DNA of 64,000 nucleotides from Mesostigma viride (Eukaryota > Streptophyta > Mesostigmatophyceae > Mesostigmatales > Mesostigmataceae), in NCBI GenBank assembly GCA_009746045.1, contig RPFO01000389.1, forward strand, positions 2,003,638 to 2,067,637, written 5' to 3'. The notes beneath the pieces were generated by a model that had not been told where the DNA came from, searched no databases, and was given only the letters and a program-made list of their open reading frames with translations. Shown here piece after piece: positions 47,801-57,012 of the stretch (position 1 is the first letter of the stretch; each line of letters starts with the position of its first letter). The position numbers and the translations under genes were made by a program.

Positions 47801-50105
47801 CTCTGTCATTCCTCCACCCCTCAGTGAGGTACGTGTCACCCCACAACCTGGTGTAAGTCCCTCTGGGCAGAGTTCAACCAGGCATGAGGTACCAGAGCAA
47901 AACAAAGGCAATCCAGCTGAGTTCAAATCCAAGCTAGAAAAAGCCCTGGCAGCTCTGCATAAGGCTCACAAGAGCAAGGCTAAACAAGCCTCAGGTTTGG
48001 CCAAGGTCTCTGCTGTGTGCTCCGATTATAGCCAGGAATCCTGCATCCTAGCTGTGGACACTCAGGCACAGGTCAGTGTGATCAGTGCACAAGCCATTCC
48101 TGGTCTGCAACTTGCACCCTCACCATGGACACAGGTGCAAGATTTTTCAGGCAAAACAACCTTAGATGTGTTGGGTCAAGTAATGATCCCCATACTTGGC
48201 ATCCAGACACCTTTCCAGGTAGTGGAAGGGTACATGGGCAATGCTTTGTTGGGAGAACCCTTTATCTCTTACCCAGGTGTCACCATCACTGCTAGCCAGC
48301 TGCGTGTGACTGGGGTAGGAGCCATTCCCTTGGATCACTACAAGATTCCATTGTCCCAACTGGTTCATGGATTAGATGCCTATATCAAGGCCATTAACAT
48401 CAAATATGGGCCAGGTGAAATCCCTGACCTAGAGAAAAAGGTGCACAATCAAAGGCCACACCCGCAGTCCTTTGGGGTTGGAAAGTGGGACTTAGCCATG
48501 CACTCTCCTCACAACTATGATGCTCTAATCCAACAATGCAAAACACAAAAAGGGTTTCAAAAATGGATCCAAGCCATTAGGCACCAAGCCCGCGAAGAGT
48601 GGGTGCTGCCAAACCCTAAGCATCCTGACTATAAGCCACCTGTCACTCCTGTCTGGGAAATTCCAGAAGGTGCCAAAAAGTTGAGACTCAAGTTTGTGCT
48701 AAAACACAAGGCACAGCCAGTAGGCTCACCTATATATCATGCTAGGCCATGTGTGACAGAATTAAAAGGCATGTCAAAACTGTCCAAGGGTGAACTCTAC
48801 ACTCCTGGGCTGCAGCAAACATCCCTCAGGATACTGCTCTCTGTCTTCCTCCACCATCTCAATGCTGGCCAAGATTATGCCTGCAAAGCTACTGATATCA
48901 AAAGGGCTTTCCTTAGAGGGGACCCTGATAAAGCGCAAGATGTGTGGAAGGGTCAGGTCTATGTGGTTCCCACCCCTGCTGCATGGGCACATGATATTGA
49001 TGAGCCATATCTACTCCTAAATCTAGGGGTGGAAGGTTTGCAAAGTGCTCCCACTATCTTCAGAAAATCAGCAGAAGAGGTGTTCAAGAAACTTAATGCC
49101 ACTTATGATGATCTGGACCCTTGTCTCTTTGCTGTGCCCACACCCTCTGGCTTGCTCCTGTTTGTGTGGCATGGTGATGACCAACTGATTTGTGGACCAA
49201 GAGCTGAAGTTGACAAGTTCATTCAGCAGGTTCAGCAGTCATATGAGATTGGAAAGCAGACAGAGCTGGGGCCAGAACCCCTACAGTTCTGTGGCATAAT
49301 GCTAGCACTGGAAGAGCAACAGGAACAGTGGGTGTGTACTCTATCCCCGCCTGCCCAGTACTTAGAAGAATGCCTAGAGCTGCTTGATATTCCGTGCATT
49401 CCTGCTCACATGTGTGCTACTGTCAAAGGAAAATTAGGGTGGCTGAGTGCTATCTGTGCACCTCATCTGGCAGTGGTCAGCAGGATTGATGACACAGTAT
49501 TACAAACCATGAAACCTAAGGATCTCCAGAAGCTACTAAAGGCTGGACCTTCCCTTGTCATTCATCCACTCAACCTCATGGAAGATATTCACATTAACTG
49601 TCTGATGGACAGCTCCATGGAGAGTAGGGTAATAACAAAAATGGATGCCAGGGAGGCTGGGGTGTTCTTCCTTACCAACAAGGGAGACTATATGTCCATG
49701 GTGTCGTGGTACAGCAGATTGCATCGCAGAAAAGCTGTTGGCAGTAACTCTGCTGAGTGCCGTGCTGTGGTGTCTGCTGTGCAGCATGCTCGATCCCTTC
49801 AGCACATACTAACCTGGTTGCAAACTCAGGCTGGCAGCAAGGCTGATGTGCATGCTCACTTACACACTGACAGTCAGTCAGTCATTAGTTTCCTTAACAA
49901 GAAATCTGTGACTGCTGCTGTGCATACTGATCTGGACTGGGTGATTTTGAAACAGGAAACAAGCTATTTTTCCAGCTGGCAGCATCTGCCAGACGAGGAG
50001 AACCTGGCTGACGCATTGACCAAGATTCCGTCATTAGCAGCAACCCAGTACCAGCTTCTGTGTGATGCAATGAATCCCTATCTGTCTAGTCAGACAAATG
50101 GATGA
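44832..50105 (+). CDS. Copia 2 gag-integrase-protease-RT-RNase H polyprotein
   Basis: Open from 44832 (stop at 44829). No ATG before 44943, so the start is uncertain (TTG 44841 or ATG 44943). Numbering from 44841: gag about 275-480, Pro-rich linker, CCHC knuckle 539-552 (CTRCGTKGHQRADC). Integrase HHCC: His 653, His 659, Cys 686, Cys 689; catalytic Asp 719, Asp 767, Glu 798. Retropepsin-like about 1065-1155: VDTQAQVSVI with Asp 1073 and Gln in place of the invariant Gly, DFSGKTTLDVLGQ, ALLGEPF. RT: ATDIKRAFLRGD, LGVEGLQSAP, DPCLF, HGDD with Asp 1446-1447. RNase H from Asp 1590: DSSMES, AECRAV, TDSQSVI, ENLADALTKI. No frameshift or stop: potentially active. Confidence 0.9.
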   Translation, partial: PHILNNELVVAQGDEGVTLTADQLNSLLLQLTKLQEKMQATETPALPAHTLPTPGTDLSQRVVGGAVSPRVLQGKSQGTVLSSPSKPPSDPDAQELHRRKVVENKLLEAMIAREGGLAAQAAALQQLGQAKGFPTSSGVRQGEQDPAPAAGTPPATALAQQAGTQPPSAEAQQTAPTPGQSDKSKAVAKGTPVDPTPPTLKGDVQELLAILTAQLKTMATNPMDDLSRTQLDGLLASISQLERGRANMEEADLQQAVKTFLAEKKDPVKGTFNPKQKESKIEIPGLPEGYTQEQAKEFLFSLNYCFESLNVQNWFSALRASTTIHRSAPAIKTLVQIYQEKAGTPNLAIALWPAFMDELKHLLVDRTQFESIRGFNWLNAYQVNKQDYATDCKNYRLAVEKDPDLRGLPASYLLYSWLSNANLDKAVYATVVAGLKPLWNDFRAGMNHIQDCLTPLAIGAPSATPTPKVQQTQGKGQGKKRQLGGQQGGQSKKAKGNQPQGQPGQPAQLKPNQWRRPTPPTPAPPTPAPTAQPPHAGPKNKCTRCGTKGHQRADCKWNPAVGDVDLCFGCKHPRHLPPGTWCDRQDKAPKGCTSSQHAYVDLYDLIIIGDKDKGLLDFEAAQKISSTYNVILPYLKALTPAAVDTVDLRELATQLHIAMGHEVVAEKIARRAGGSRLRNAVRLARKHCQQCQFHGPKPPKWHVATPPTQRGIIVGDVVHIDGEQYLILKDTWSRFTVMEPLPGMAKEQLRAALVIALPRFYPVDTILLDQQFSCLAECEGWDANIEIAGLQDHEGQGVIERTIRSVKTLVAKSTDLKATSGSYADRALWCSEICATLNLRPVLHAPWGEILPIGLQAGVYPPEVLALYNTVRAKVADKLAEKDITHPRTVFQLGEQVLYFKETKHGKTGMWYGPCTVLRMTKKGKNMDIRSLETGRKHRVSSHRVKKYFPPLADVPGEESLNMDSLLNSGEQAEPPSIPTPGADDGTTTPSVIPPPLSEVRVTPQPGVSPSGQSSTRHEVPEQNKGNPAEFKSKLEKALAALHKAHKSKAKQASGLAKVSAVCSDYSQESCILAVDTQAQVSVISAQAIPGLQLAPSPWTQVQDFSGKTTLDVLGQVMIPILGIQTPFQVVEGYMGNALLGEPFISYPGVTITASQLRVTGVGAIPLDHYKIPLSQLVHGLDAYIKAINIKYGPGEIPDLEKKVHNQRPHPQSFGVGKWDLAMHSPHNYDALIQQCKTQKGFQKWIQAIRHQAREEWVLPNPKHPDYKPPVTPVWEIPEGAKKLRLKFVLKHKAQPVGSPIYHARPCVTELKGMSKLSKGELYTPGLQQTSLRILLSVFLHHLNAGQDYACKATDIKRAFLRGDPDKAQDVWKGQVYVVPTPAAWAHDIDEPYLLLNLGVEGLQSAPTIFRKSAEEVFKKLNATYDDLDPCLFAVPTPSGLLLFVWHGDDQLICGPRAEVDKFIQQVQQSYEIGKQTELGPEPLQFCGIMLALEEQQEQWVCTLSPPAQYLEECLELLDIPCIPAHMCATVKGKLGWLSAICAPHLAVVSRIDDTVLQTMKPKDLQKLLKAGPSLVIHPLNLMEDIHINCLMDSSMESRVITKMDAREAGVFFLTNKGDYMSMVSWYSRLHRRKAVGSNSAECRAVVSAVQHARSLQHILTWLQTQAGSKADVHAHLHTDSQSVISFLNKKSVTAAVHTDLDWVILKQETSYFSSWQHLPDEENLADALTKIPSLAATQYQLLCDAMNPYLSSQTNG

Positions 50106-50467
50106 TGAAATAGGGCACTCCAGACTAATGGTGCAGACTATGGTCTTTCCCAGCTGGTGGCAACTTGGCAACAAACATAATAATTTCTTGATGTGCCCCC
50201 TGGTTTTTCCATAGCCACTCATCACTCCACTGACTTGTACAAACAGGGGATCCTAGGTTCAGAAACCTCAAAGACACTGTCAGATTTAAAGGCAATGGGG
50301 TCTGTGGGCGCTTTAATTCACAACGTCCATTGTGGTCTGATATGAGTTTTCCTGTACCAATGTCTTATTCATGATATTGCCAAGTACCTGAAAAAAAAAA
50401 AAGGAATAAAAACTGGAGGTGCAGCACTGATGCCTTAAAAAAAAAAAAAAAAAAAGAATAAAACTGG
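50106..50467 (+). other. Copia 2 3' UTR with duplicated A-run plus purine tract
   Basis: Two A runs (about 50390-50402 and 50438-50456), each followed by (G)AATAAAA(A)CTGGAG. The second abuts the 3' LTR and is the likely plus-strand primer; the first is a displaced duplicate 45 bp upstream. Confidence 0.75.
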
Positions 50468-50915
50468 AGTTAGCCTCTAGTCGTGGACATAGGCTAAGTA
50501 CCAGATAGCAATGTGCTATCTGGGGTTTCGCACGTGTAGGCTCGGTCAGAAGTCCCGGCTATATGTGATTCGGCAGGCTAGACTATTCGATAGCCGAGTC
50601 CTGGTGACGGACGCCAGTACCCAAGTAGGATTGGCGGTACGGCGTCGCCAGTACCCACTCGGGACTGACATTGAGGTGTCGGACGTTGGACTAAGGTCCT
50701 GAGAGTCTAGCAGTGGCGTCGCGCCACTCAGGCTGCACCACAGAGCCCAACGGCCACTGTCGGCTGCTCCAGACGTGGCGGCCAGGCAGAGCGTTGCTTG
50801 TCGACAATGCTAAATGCCCTTGTGCACGTTGGGTGCGGGGCTTGTGATTTATTGTAATAAACACATGCGTTAGGCCATTGAGCATTGAGAGGTCCACTCG
50901 TTTATTAACTGCGGC

Positions 50916-52282
50916 GGGGGTCCGGCAACCCCGAGGCGGGCGGCCGTCTCGGGGTGAAGCGGCGGGGGGGGGGGCGCGAGCCCCACCGGTCAAGGAAACA
51001 TTGTGGGCCAACCAGCGGTCAAGGCTTACCGGCGCCGTGCCCTCCCCCGTGTGCTCCACCGGGGTGCGCTGCCGCCGGCCGCCGAGCCGGTCGAGGTGGT
51101 ACCACATGTCCTTGCCCTGGTTGCGAGCTTGGCAGGCCTTGGCATCGGCGATGCACTGGGCCGCCTCCGCGTCCTGAGCGTGCTCGTAGGCCTCCACGAG
51201 GGCGGCCTTGAGCACCGGTTTCTGCAGCGGGTCCCGGTTACGCTTGAGGCGGTGCCGGGCGGCCAAGGTCTTGGGGTCCTGGCGGTAGAGCGGGCCGGGG
51301 CGGCGGCGGGGCATGACCGGCAGGTGCCGGGCCGCCAGCAACGGGGCACGGGCCGCAAAGCCCGCAAAAATGGCGGCGTTGGGGGCGCCCTTGTCCAGCT
51401 CGCCGACGTCCGCCCGGGCGCCCAGGGCCGACAGGTACTCCCATCGGCACCGGTTCCGCTCGTGCTCGGCGTCCGTCCAGTCCTCAGGATCTCCCCGGAC
51501 CGGGCGTAGAGCAGACCAGTCAGGGCGGACCACTGGGGCGCGGAGCGCGGGGACGTGGAACCGGAGCCGAATGGTCGCGCGCACCAACCGGTGGTCAGAG
51601 CACACCGTGGGCGTGTCAAACACTCGGGTGTCCAGAACCGAGGTGCACCTGGGCTGCCGTACCACCACGTAGTCCAGACAGGCCTGACGGCCGTTAGCGC
51701 CATGAAAAGTGACCAAGTCCTGTGAGGGACGTTGGAAGTGGCAGTTGACAGCAACCATCCCGCTATCCCGCAAAAAGGCAGAAAACAGGGGAGTGTTGTC
51801 GTTAGCAGCAGTGTCAGCAGGCGCAAAGCGACTGCCAGCAGTGCCCACGGGGAACGTGGCATTGGCGTCGAGCAGCATAACCAAAAAGTGGCGGGCCGGG
51901 GTGGCCCCCTCAAGGCTATGCAAGTCCTCGAAGAACTTCTGGCGTTCCAACGCAGGTAGACCACTATGGGGTGCGTAGCCCACCCCCACCGTGAGGTGGT
52001 GTTTAGACCGCCCCTCGACGGAGGTGAAATGTGCTACCATAAGGCGTGGCGTTAAAAACTTAAGCGTGCTGAGGCTAGCAACTGCCAGCGGCGAACACAA
52101 AAGACCAACACCACCTTGGCCTGGCGTCCCACTTCCAGCGAAGTAGAAACGCCAACCGCCTGCAAGGCGGTTAGTGCTCACCGTGCCAAATGGCACCTGG
52201 CGACGGTGTTCCTGGACGCCTAGAATAGATACACGATGTGCAATGCAAATGCGACTAGCTCCTCTACCCGGTAGCATCAAGT
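50916..52282 (-). pseudogene. LINE-B ORF2: APE-type endonuclease
   Basis: Minus-strand reading from RICIAHRVSILGVQEHRRQ (EEP motif with catalytic Glu), GGVGLLCSPLAV, LLDANATF (D-x-N) and a C-terminal SDHRLVRATIRL (the S-D-H catalytic end), then a 200-residue linker. It would nick target DNA for reverse transcription. The open frame runs on to 50691, but that last part is copia 2 LTR, so it is a chimeric ORF. A C run at about 50960-50975 probably hides a frameshift relative to the linker at 44593. Confidence 0.85.
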
Positions 52283-53055
52283 TTCGTTTAAGTGGCCAGC
52301 CGGAGCGGCTGCTTAGGTTTTAGCGGGCAAGTGTTCGAAGCGCGTCATTGGTGAATTACTGGGGAACTTGGGTTTCCCCGCGAAACTCCAACGGCACGTT
52401 CAGATTTCCAAATCTCAAGTAAAGTTCGGCGCAACTTTCTGAACGGGGGCAGTTGACGAGCAGCATTCCTCCGGACGAATGAATTGCGTTCCATACTTGC
52501 GCAAAATTTTGAAAGGTAGCTTGCGTGCAGCCCTACTAAAATTTGCGTGGACGTTCAGATTTCCAAATCTCAAGTAAATTTTGGCGGAACTTTCTGAACG
52601 GGGGTAGTTGGCGGGCAGCGTTCCTCCATGCAGACGAATGAAATGCGTTCCATACTAGCGCAAAATTTTGAAAGGTAGCTTGCGTGCAGCCCTACTAAAA
52701 TTTGCGCGAAGTGTGGGACTGAAAATTCGTAACGGAAACTTTTTGGTAGTTGCCGTCACTTCCTCTTGTGCAAACGTGTGGGAGTGAAAATTCGTAACGG
52801 AAACTTTTTGGTAGTTGCCGTCACTTCATTTTGCGCGAGTGTTGGGCTGAAAATTCGTAACGGAAACTTTTTGGTAGTTGGCGTCACTTCCTTTGGTTCG
52901 ACTGAAAATTCGCTGAAATTCGCTGAATTCGTACCGTAGCCTAATTTTTAGTACCTCGAAGTGACGGGGCACCTAAAAATTTGCCCACAAGTACACTTGG
53001 CAGCGCGCTCACTGGGAAAAATTGTACAGCCGCTCCGGCGGGCCACTTGAACGAA
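52283..53055. mobile_element. 773-bp MITE in LINE-B ORF2 with internal duplications
   Basis: TIRs of 29 bp at 52283-52311 and 53027-53055 match at 27 positions (core AAGTGGCC, then GCCGGAGCGGCTG). The interior has a two-copy repeat of about 165 bp (52393-52560, 52553-52710, with TTCAGATTTCCAAATCTCAAG) and a three-copy repeat of about 60 bp (52720-52900, with GAAAATTCGTAACGGAAAC). The TSD is unresolved. It splits the endonuclease domain. Confidence 0.8.
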
Positions 53056-53442
53056 TTGTAATGGCTATCTATGGTCGTCATCTGCTAGCAATGTGCGGGT
53101 GTTGAAAGTGGCAAGGGCCAAGGATGCCTGCTGGCCCACCAGGGGAGAACGACGATGGATGATGGGGGTGGATGCGGCGGGGGGTGGAGGTGGGGGTGAA
53201 ACGGAGGGGGGAAGGGAAGCGGTGGAAATAGTGCTTTTCATCGCATTTATTTTGTCCTGCAAGCGTAGGATGCGAGCCTGCCGCTTGCTCGGGGTATTCG
53301 GGGTTGGGGCTGATTGCACAACGCCGAGGCGTAGGTAATCTAGCAAACGTTGGGTTCTACGGATCTGACAGTTGACAGATGAGGTTGTAGCCCGAAATAC
53401 CGGCACCACCATGGCTTTCACCCGACGGTTAGGTCGAGGCAT
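53056..53442 (-). pseudogene. LINE-B ORF2 N terminus
   Basis: Starts MPRPNRRVKAMVVPVF, has a basic region and Pro-rich spacer, and ends at the beginning of the EEP fold (LALATFNTRTLLADDDHR), where the MITE interrupts it. The endonuclease continues at 52282. Confidence 0.8.
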
Positions 53443-53512
53443 GGTAGTGGAACGGGACTGTTTAGAGGCTGTCCCCGAAGCCTTTTAGCCGCGAGCCGAC
53501 GAGGAAGGTTGT

Positions 53513-54697
53513 CTACCTACGGACACCACCGGAGGCAGCACCTGTCCTGCTAGACACCTCACGAGACTCCGCTCCAGGGGTGTTAATCTGAACACCTTTA
53601 ATCTGTTTCCCATCAAAGAATGCTGCGAAGGAGCCATCCTGAAGCAGACACAACTTAATGCGCTTACCCTTGGTCTCGAGCTTCTTGGTCTCCTGGACGA
53701 TGGTGCTGTTCCACACCGCGCTCCTCGCCTTCAGTTGAGCCGGCGTGTAGTCCTCGTCGAGACTGAAGTCACCGTGCTGGAGCAGACGACGTGCTCCCAG
53801 CACGAGGCGTTTGTCGTGCATGGAGGCCATGGTGACGACGACCAGGCCCAGAGGGCCTGGCAGCCGAATGGCGCGTTCAATGGCAACACGGTTCTGGAGC
53901 TGCAGCTTCCCCAGAAACGCTGGGCCTCGCAGCTCTTCGGCAAGTGAGTGTGCTGTCTCATGTGCCTCGCCTTTCTGGAAGCCTTTGATTACTATATTGC
54001 GTTGGCGTTGCTGCACTGCATTCTGGGTGACCGCAGCGGTAGCGGCAGACTTGGCCGCCTGTTGAACAATGGTGGTCAACTGCTTGCCATTGACATCGGC
54101 AAACGTGGTAGTTTTGGCGGGGGCTGCCAGGGCTTTCTTCAGCTCCAGCAATTGTTCCATCGCAGCTGCAGACGCCTCCGTCAGGACCTTAATGTCACCC
54201 TGCACGGTCGTAAGAGACTGTGCGAGTTCCTGCAACTGCACGGTATCGGTCGCGGTGGCTGGCCTGGCGATGGTCGTCGCCGGCAGCTCGACAAGTTCAG
54301 GGCAGCACGAAATAAGACAGGCAAGGCGGTAATCTTTGGGCTCCCAGTTAGGCCACTCATCCGAAGGAGCGTCCTCAACCAGGCCACTGCGAGGGTTGCG
54401 GATCGGTGCGTCGTGTTGGTTGCGGAGCTTCAGCACGCTCAGGGCAGTGGCGTCGCTGAAGTCGAGTAAGTCAGCGATGTCGTCCGGGCTCAAACGCTTG
54501 CCGGGCAGGTAAAAGGATGCAGAAATGGTGTCCGGCAAGGAGGTCTCAACCGCTATCCGGGTTGCCTCCGAAGTCTCCGAAGTCTTGGGTCGCTTGTTAG
54601 CGGCGTTCTCGGCGGCAACATTGGCGATTTTGTTTGCAGCAATAATGGTATCAAGAGAATCGGTGACAGGAGCTGAAGACGATGCGGGGGCCTCCAT
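53513..54697 (-). CDS. LINE-B ORF1 protein
   Basis: 394 codons, intact. The N-terminal Ala/Ser/Thr-rich region is followed by a helical stretch (about 170-215: TVQLQELAQSLTTVQGDIKV, TEASAAAMEQLLELKKAL), likely a coiled coil. An RRM-like segment follows (RNIVIKGFQKGEAHETAHSL, then AIRLPGPLGLVVVTMAS and DKRLVLGARRLL) and a basic C-terminal domain. The architecture resembles L1-type ORF1 RNA chaperones. It sits 70 bp upstream of ORF2. The LINE 5' end should lie between 54697 and about 54900 and was not located. Confidence 0.8.
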   Translation of the reverse strand: MEAPASSSAPVTDSLDTIIAANKIANVAAENAANKRPKTSETSEATRIAVETSLPDTISASFYLPGKRLSPDDIADLLDFSDATALSVLKLRNQHDAPIRNPRSGLVEDAPSDEWPNWEPKDYRLACLISCCPELVELPATTIARPATATDTVQLQELAQSLTTVQGDIKVLTEASAAAMEQLLELKKALAAPAKTTTFADVNGKQLTTIVQQAAKSAATAAVTQNAVQQRQRNIVIKGFQKGEAHETAHSLAEELRGPAFLGKLQLQNRVAIERAIRLPGPLGLVVVTMASMHDKRLVLGARRLLQHGDFSLDEDYTPAQLKARSAVWNSTIVQETKKLETKGKRIKLCLLQDGSFAAFFDGKQIKGVQINTPGAESREVSSRTGAASGGVRR

Positions 54698-54720
54698 ATC
54701 TACGTTGAATCACACCTAGA

Positions 54721-56076
54721 CGATGGCAGGGGGCGCAGGCACACGGCTCACGTGCGTGGTGCCGCCATATCGTGCAGAAAAATAGCGATATCTGCTGGGC
54801 AGCCCGCTGGCGATAACTTGCGAAATCCTGGGCGATGGCTGCCAGATATTAGATCAGCGTGTTCGTCATCAAAAGGCGAGTCTGTTGCAATTTACCCGAC
54901 CAAATTTCATGCCTGGAGTCGAAAGTTATGAGCATTCTCGGCATCCATAGCTCGGCACACCGTAAACCGCATGGGTCCGGTAATTCTCCGGTAATTACCG
55001 GTGCCCCCCCGGCCGACCGGTAAGCCCCCCCCGGCCGACCGGTATGCTATATGCCAAGCAGGAAACCCCCCCCGGCCGACCGGTATGCTATATGCCAAGC
55101 AGGGAACCCCCCCCGTTCGACCGGTATGCTGTGTTCAGAGAAGGAACCCCTCCCCGTTCGACCGGTATAAGCCATTGTGACTTGTCCGGGCTGCCCTGGT
55201 CGACCGGGAAGCTTTAAATGCCGGCCGGGGTTCCCCGGTTTCCCCGTCAGACAGAACCGGTACTTATATACTGACTATAACACAATATCAATTTCTATTA
55301 GTAAATGTTGACTATTCCCGGCATTTACAACAATTTTGCACATTGCTGCCGTGCTAACACCTCCACGAAATGTAAACGCCGACACAGCAGAACCCTGCTG
55401 AATGCCCAACAAAAACCAGGATGCAAGGGAATGAAATCTCGCGATGGTCCAATCGCAGCTACAACATACCTTACTGATCAACATAAAATAGTAGTGCGTG
55501 ACCCTCAGATGCAGTATTTTAAAAATAATCATGGGCAACGGTTTGTCAAGGCTAGGCGATTTTGCACAAACATTGCTTGCTCGCGACTTTATCAGCTGTC
55601 GCCTGGCTGTCGTTATAATGTTGCCCACTTAAATCCCGGTGTGAGCTTGACCAGCACAAATGTTGTTGCTGTTGTTGTTGCTGTTGTTGTTGCCACGCAA
55701 TGGGCAGCAGAGATTTGTAGACTGTTGTTGGACGTACTACAGTAACAGTAACTGTTGAGGAGGGGCTACAGTTTCAACTTCAACTTGTGAGTAAATCGAT
55801 GTTCCGTATCCAAGTAACAAAAGGCGTGGGGCGGTGCAGTTCTGACCCTACAACGAATGGGTCAGCACTGGGCAGCCTGCAAGTCCAGTCTGTCAAATGC
55901 GTAGACTAGACTGGTAGACCGGGAAACAAAATAATGCGCTGCAGACTGCAGACCTGCAGTAGGTACGCAACACGATGTGAAGGTGCTGAGCCGCAAAACG
56001 TTGATGAAGTTCACGGCAGTCGAGCCAGCTGACTTTGTTTTGCGTGTTTTCTAATCCTACATTATTCGATAGAGCG
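54721..56076. other. Intergenic region with GGCCGACCGGT minisatellite
   Basis: About 54990-55165 holds four degenerate units of 42-46 bp with a run of C, then GGCCGACCGGTATGC, TATATGCCAAGCAGG; later units read GTTCGACCGG. A GTT/GCT run lies at 55660-55695. No gene is recognised (55305-55745 plus ORF, no domain). Confidence 0.6.
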
Positions 56077-57012
56077 TGTTACGTCCTAAACTTCTACCTC
56101 CACCTCTACCTCTACTGGGCCTGATACTACCTAAATTGGTGAGGCCTCCTCTACTCAAACCCCTAGCGAAAGACGAACGAGACGGAGCTGATCTCAATGC
56201 ATTCACGTATGTGTTGCTATAATACGCCATACAACCATTTACCCGAACCCGTTTATTCCAGGAATCGAGGAAGGAAACACACTACACTGCCATGACCCAA
56301 GCCTATATGTGTTAATTCATTTAACACACGCCGAGTGACCACACGAGGGGTGGAACGTGCATAAATGGTCACAAACGGTCCAAAATGCTCGGGCCGACCT
56401 GGCCCTCGCATACAGATAGACAGGCAGATGCACAGGTGCACGCTGGTCCACTACATTCTACCAAAGGATAAGGACCACTAATAAAGTACGCGGCGCGGCG
56501 CCCCAAAAGCACCCACTGTACCACAGTACTGTTACGAGGACAATAGTGTCCCAGTTGGAACTACACGTAAATCTAGGAACAACCGAGGCAAAGGACCTAA
56601 TTTACGTCCGTAACTACAACGAATTGTTACGCGACGTAACACCTCCCCCCCCACAAAGGTAGGGAGCCCTCTCCCTACGCACGGGGAGGAAACCAAGGGG
56701 TAGGAAACCTAATGCACCCAGCACACACCAACACAATCGGCAGGCCATCCAAGATACAAAGCACCAATCATGTTACTCGGTTCCACCACCACGCCGGGTG
56801 GTATAGGGTTAGCCAGCACCAAGCCTGGTGGTAGGTTCCCCTAACTGCACCCGGAACAGAGTCCTTGCCGGGGGGGACGGCACTGGGCAGGACACACAGA
56901 GTAAACAAACCAGTACTAAGGACCAAGAACGACCAGTCAACTGGCCAGAATATGTGGGCGACTCTATATACCGGAGGGACAACACCCTCAGGTCGGGCCT
57001 AAGGCCCTCTAT

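Larger units (their letters stand above)
44599..50910 (+). mobile_element. Copia-like LTR retrotransposon 2, intact ORF, rearranged 5' LTR
   Basis: TSD GCGGC (44594-44598, 50911-50915) in LINE-B ORF2. The 3' LTR is 50468-50910, starting AGTTAGCC and ending TTAACT. The 5' LTR keeps only the first 149 bp (44599-44747, identical to 50468-50616) and then turns into an inverted copy (44748-44823). The single 5.3-kb gag-pol ORF looks undamaged. Confidence 0.88.
34285..54720 (-). mobile_element. LINE-B: one near-complete LINE cut by two copia elements and a MITE
   Basis: Minus-strand order: ORF1 (54697-53513), ORF2 start (53442-53056), MITE (52283-53055), APE endonuclease (52282-50916), copia 2 (44599-50910, TSD GCGGC), linker (44593-44390), copia 1 (35987-44384, TSD GAAGA), RT and C terminus (35981-34438), 3' UTR and tail (to about 34285). 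Subtracting the insertions gives about 4.9 kb, a normal LINE length. The 3' hairpin is at 34319-34337 (plus TGCCTCCGTTGGGAGGTCA), with an AT-rich tail. Confidence 0.85.

Noticed and set aside
50691-50910. C-terminal 70 residues of the minus-strand endonuclease ORF
   Set aside because: This part reads through copia 2's 3' LTR beyond the TSD. It is not LINE protein.
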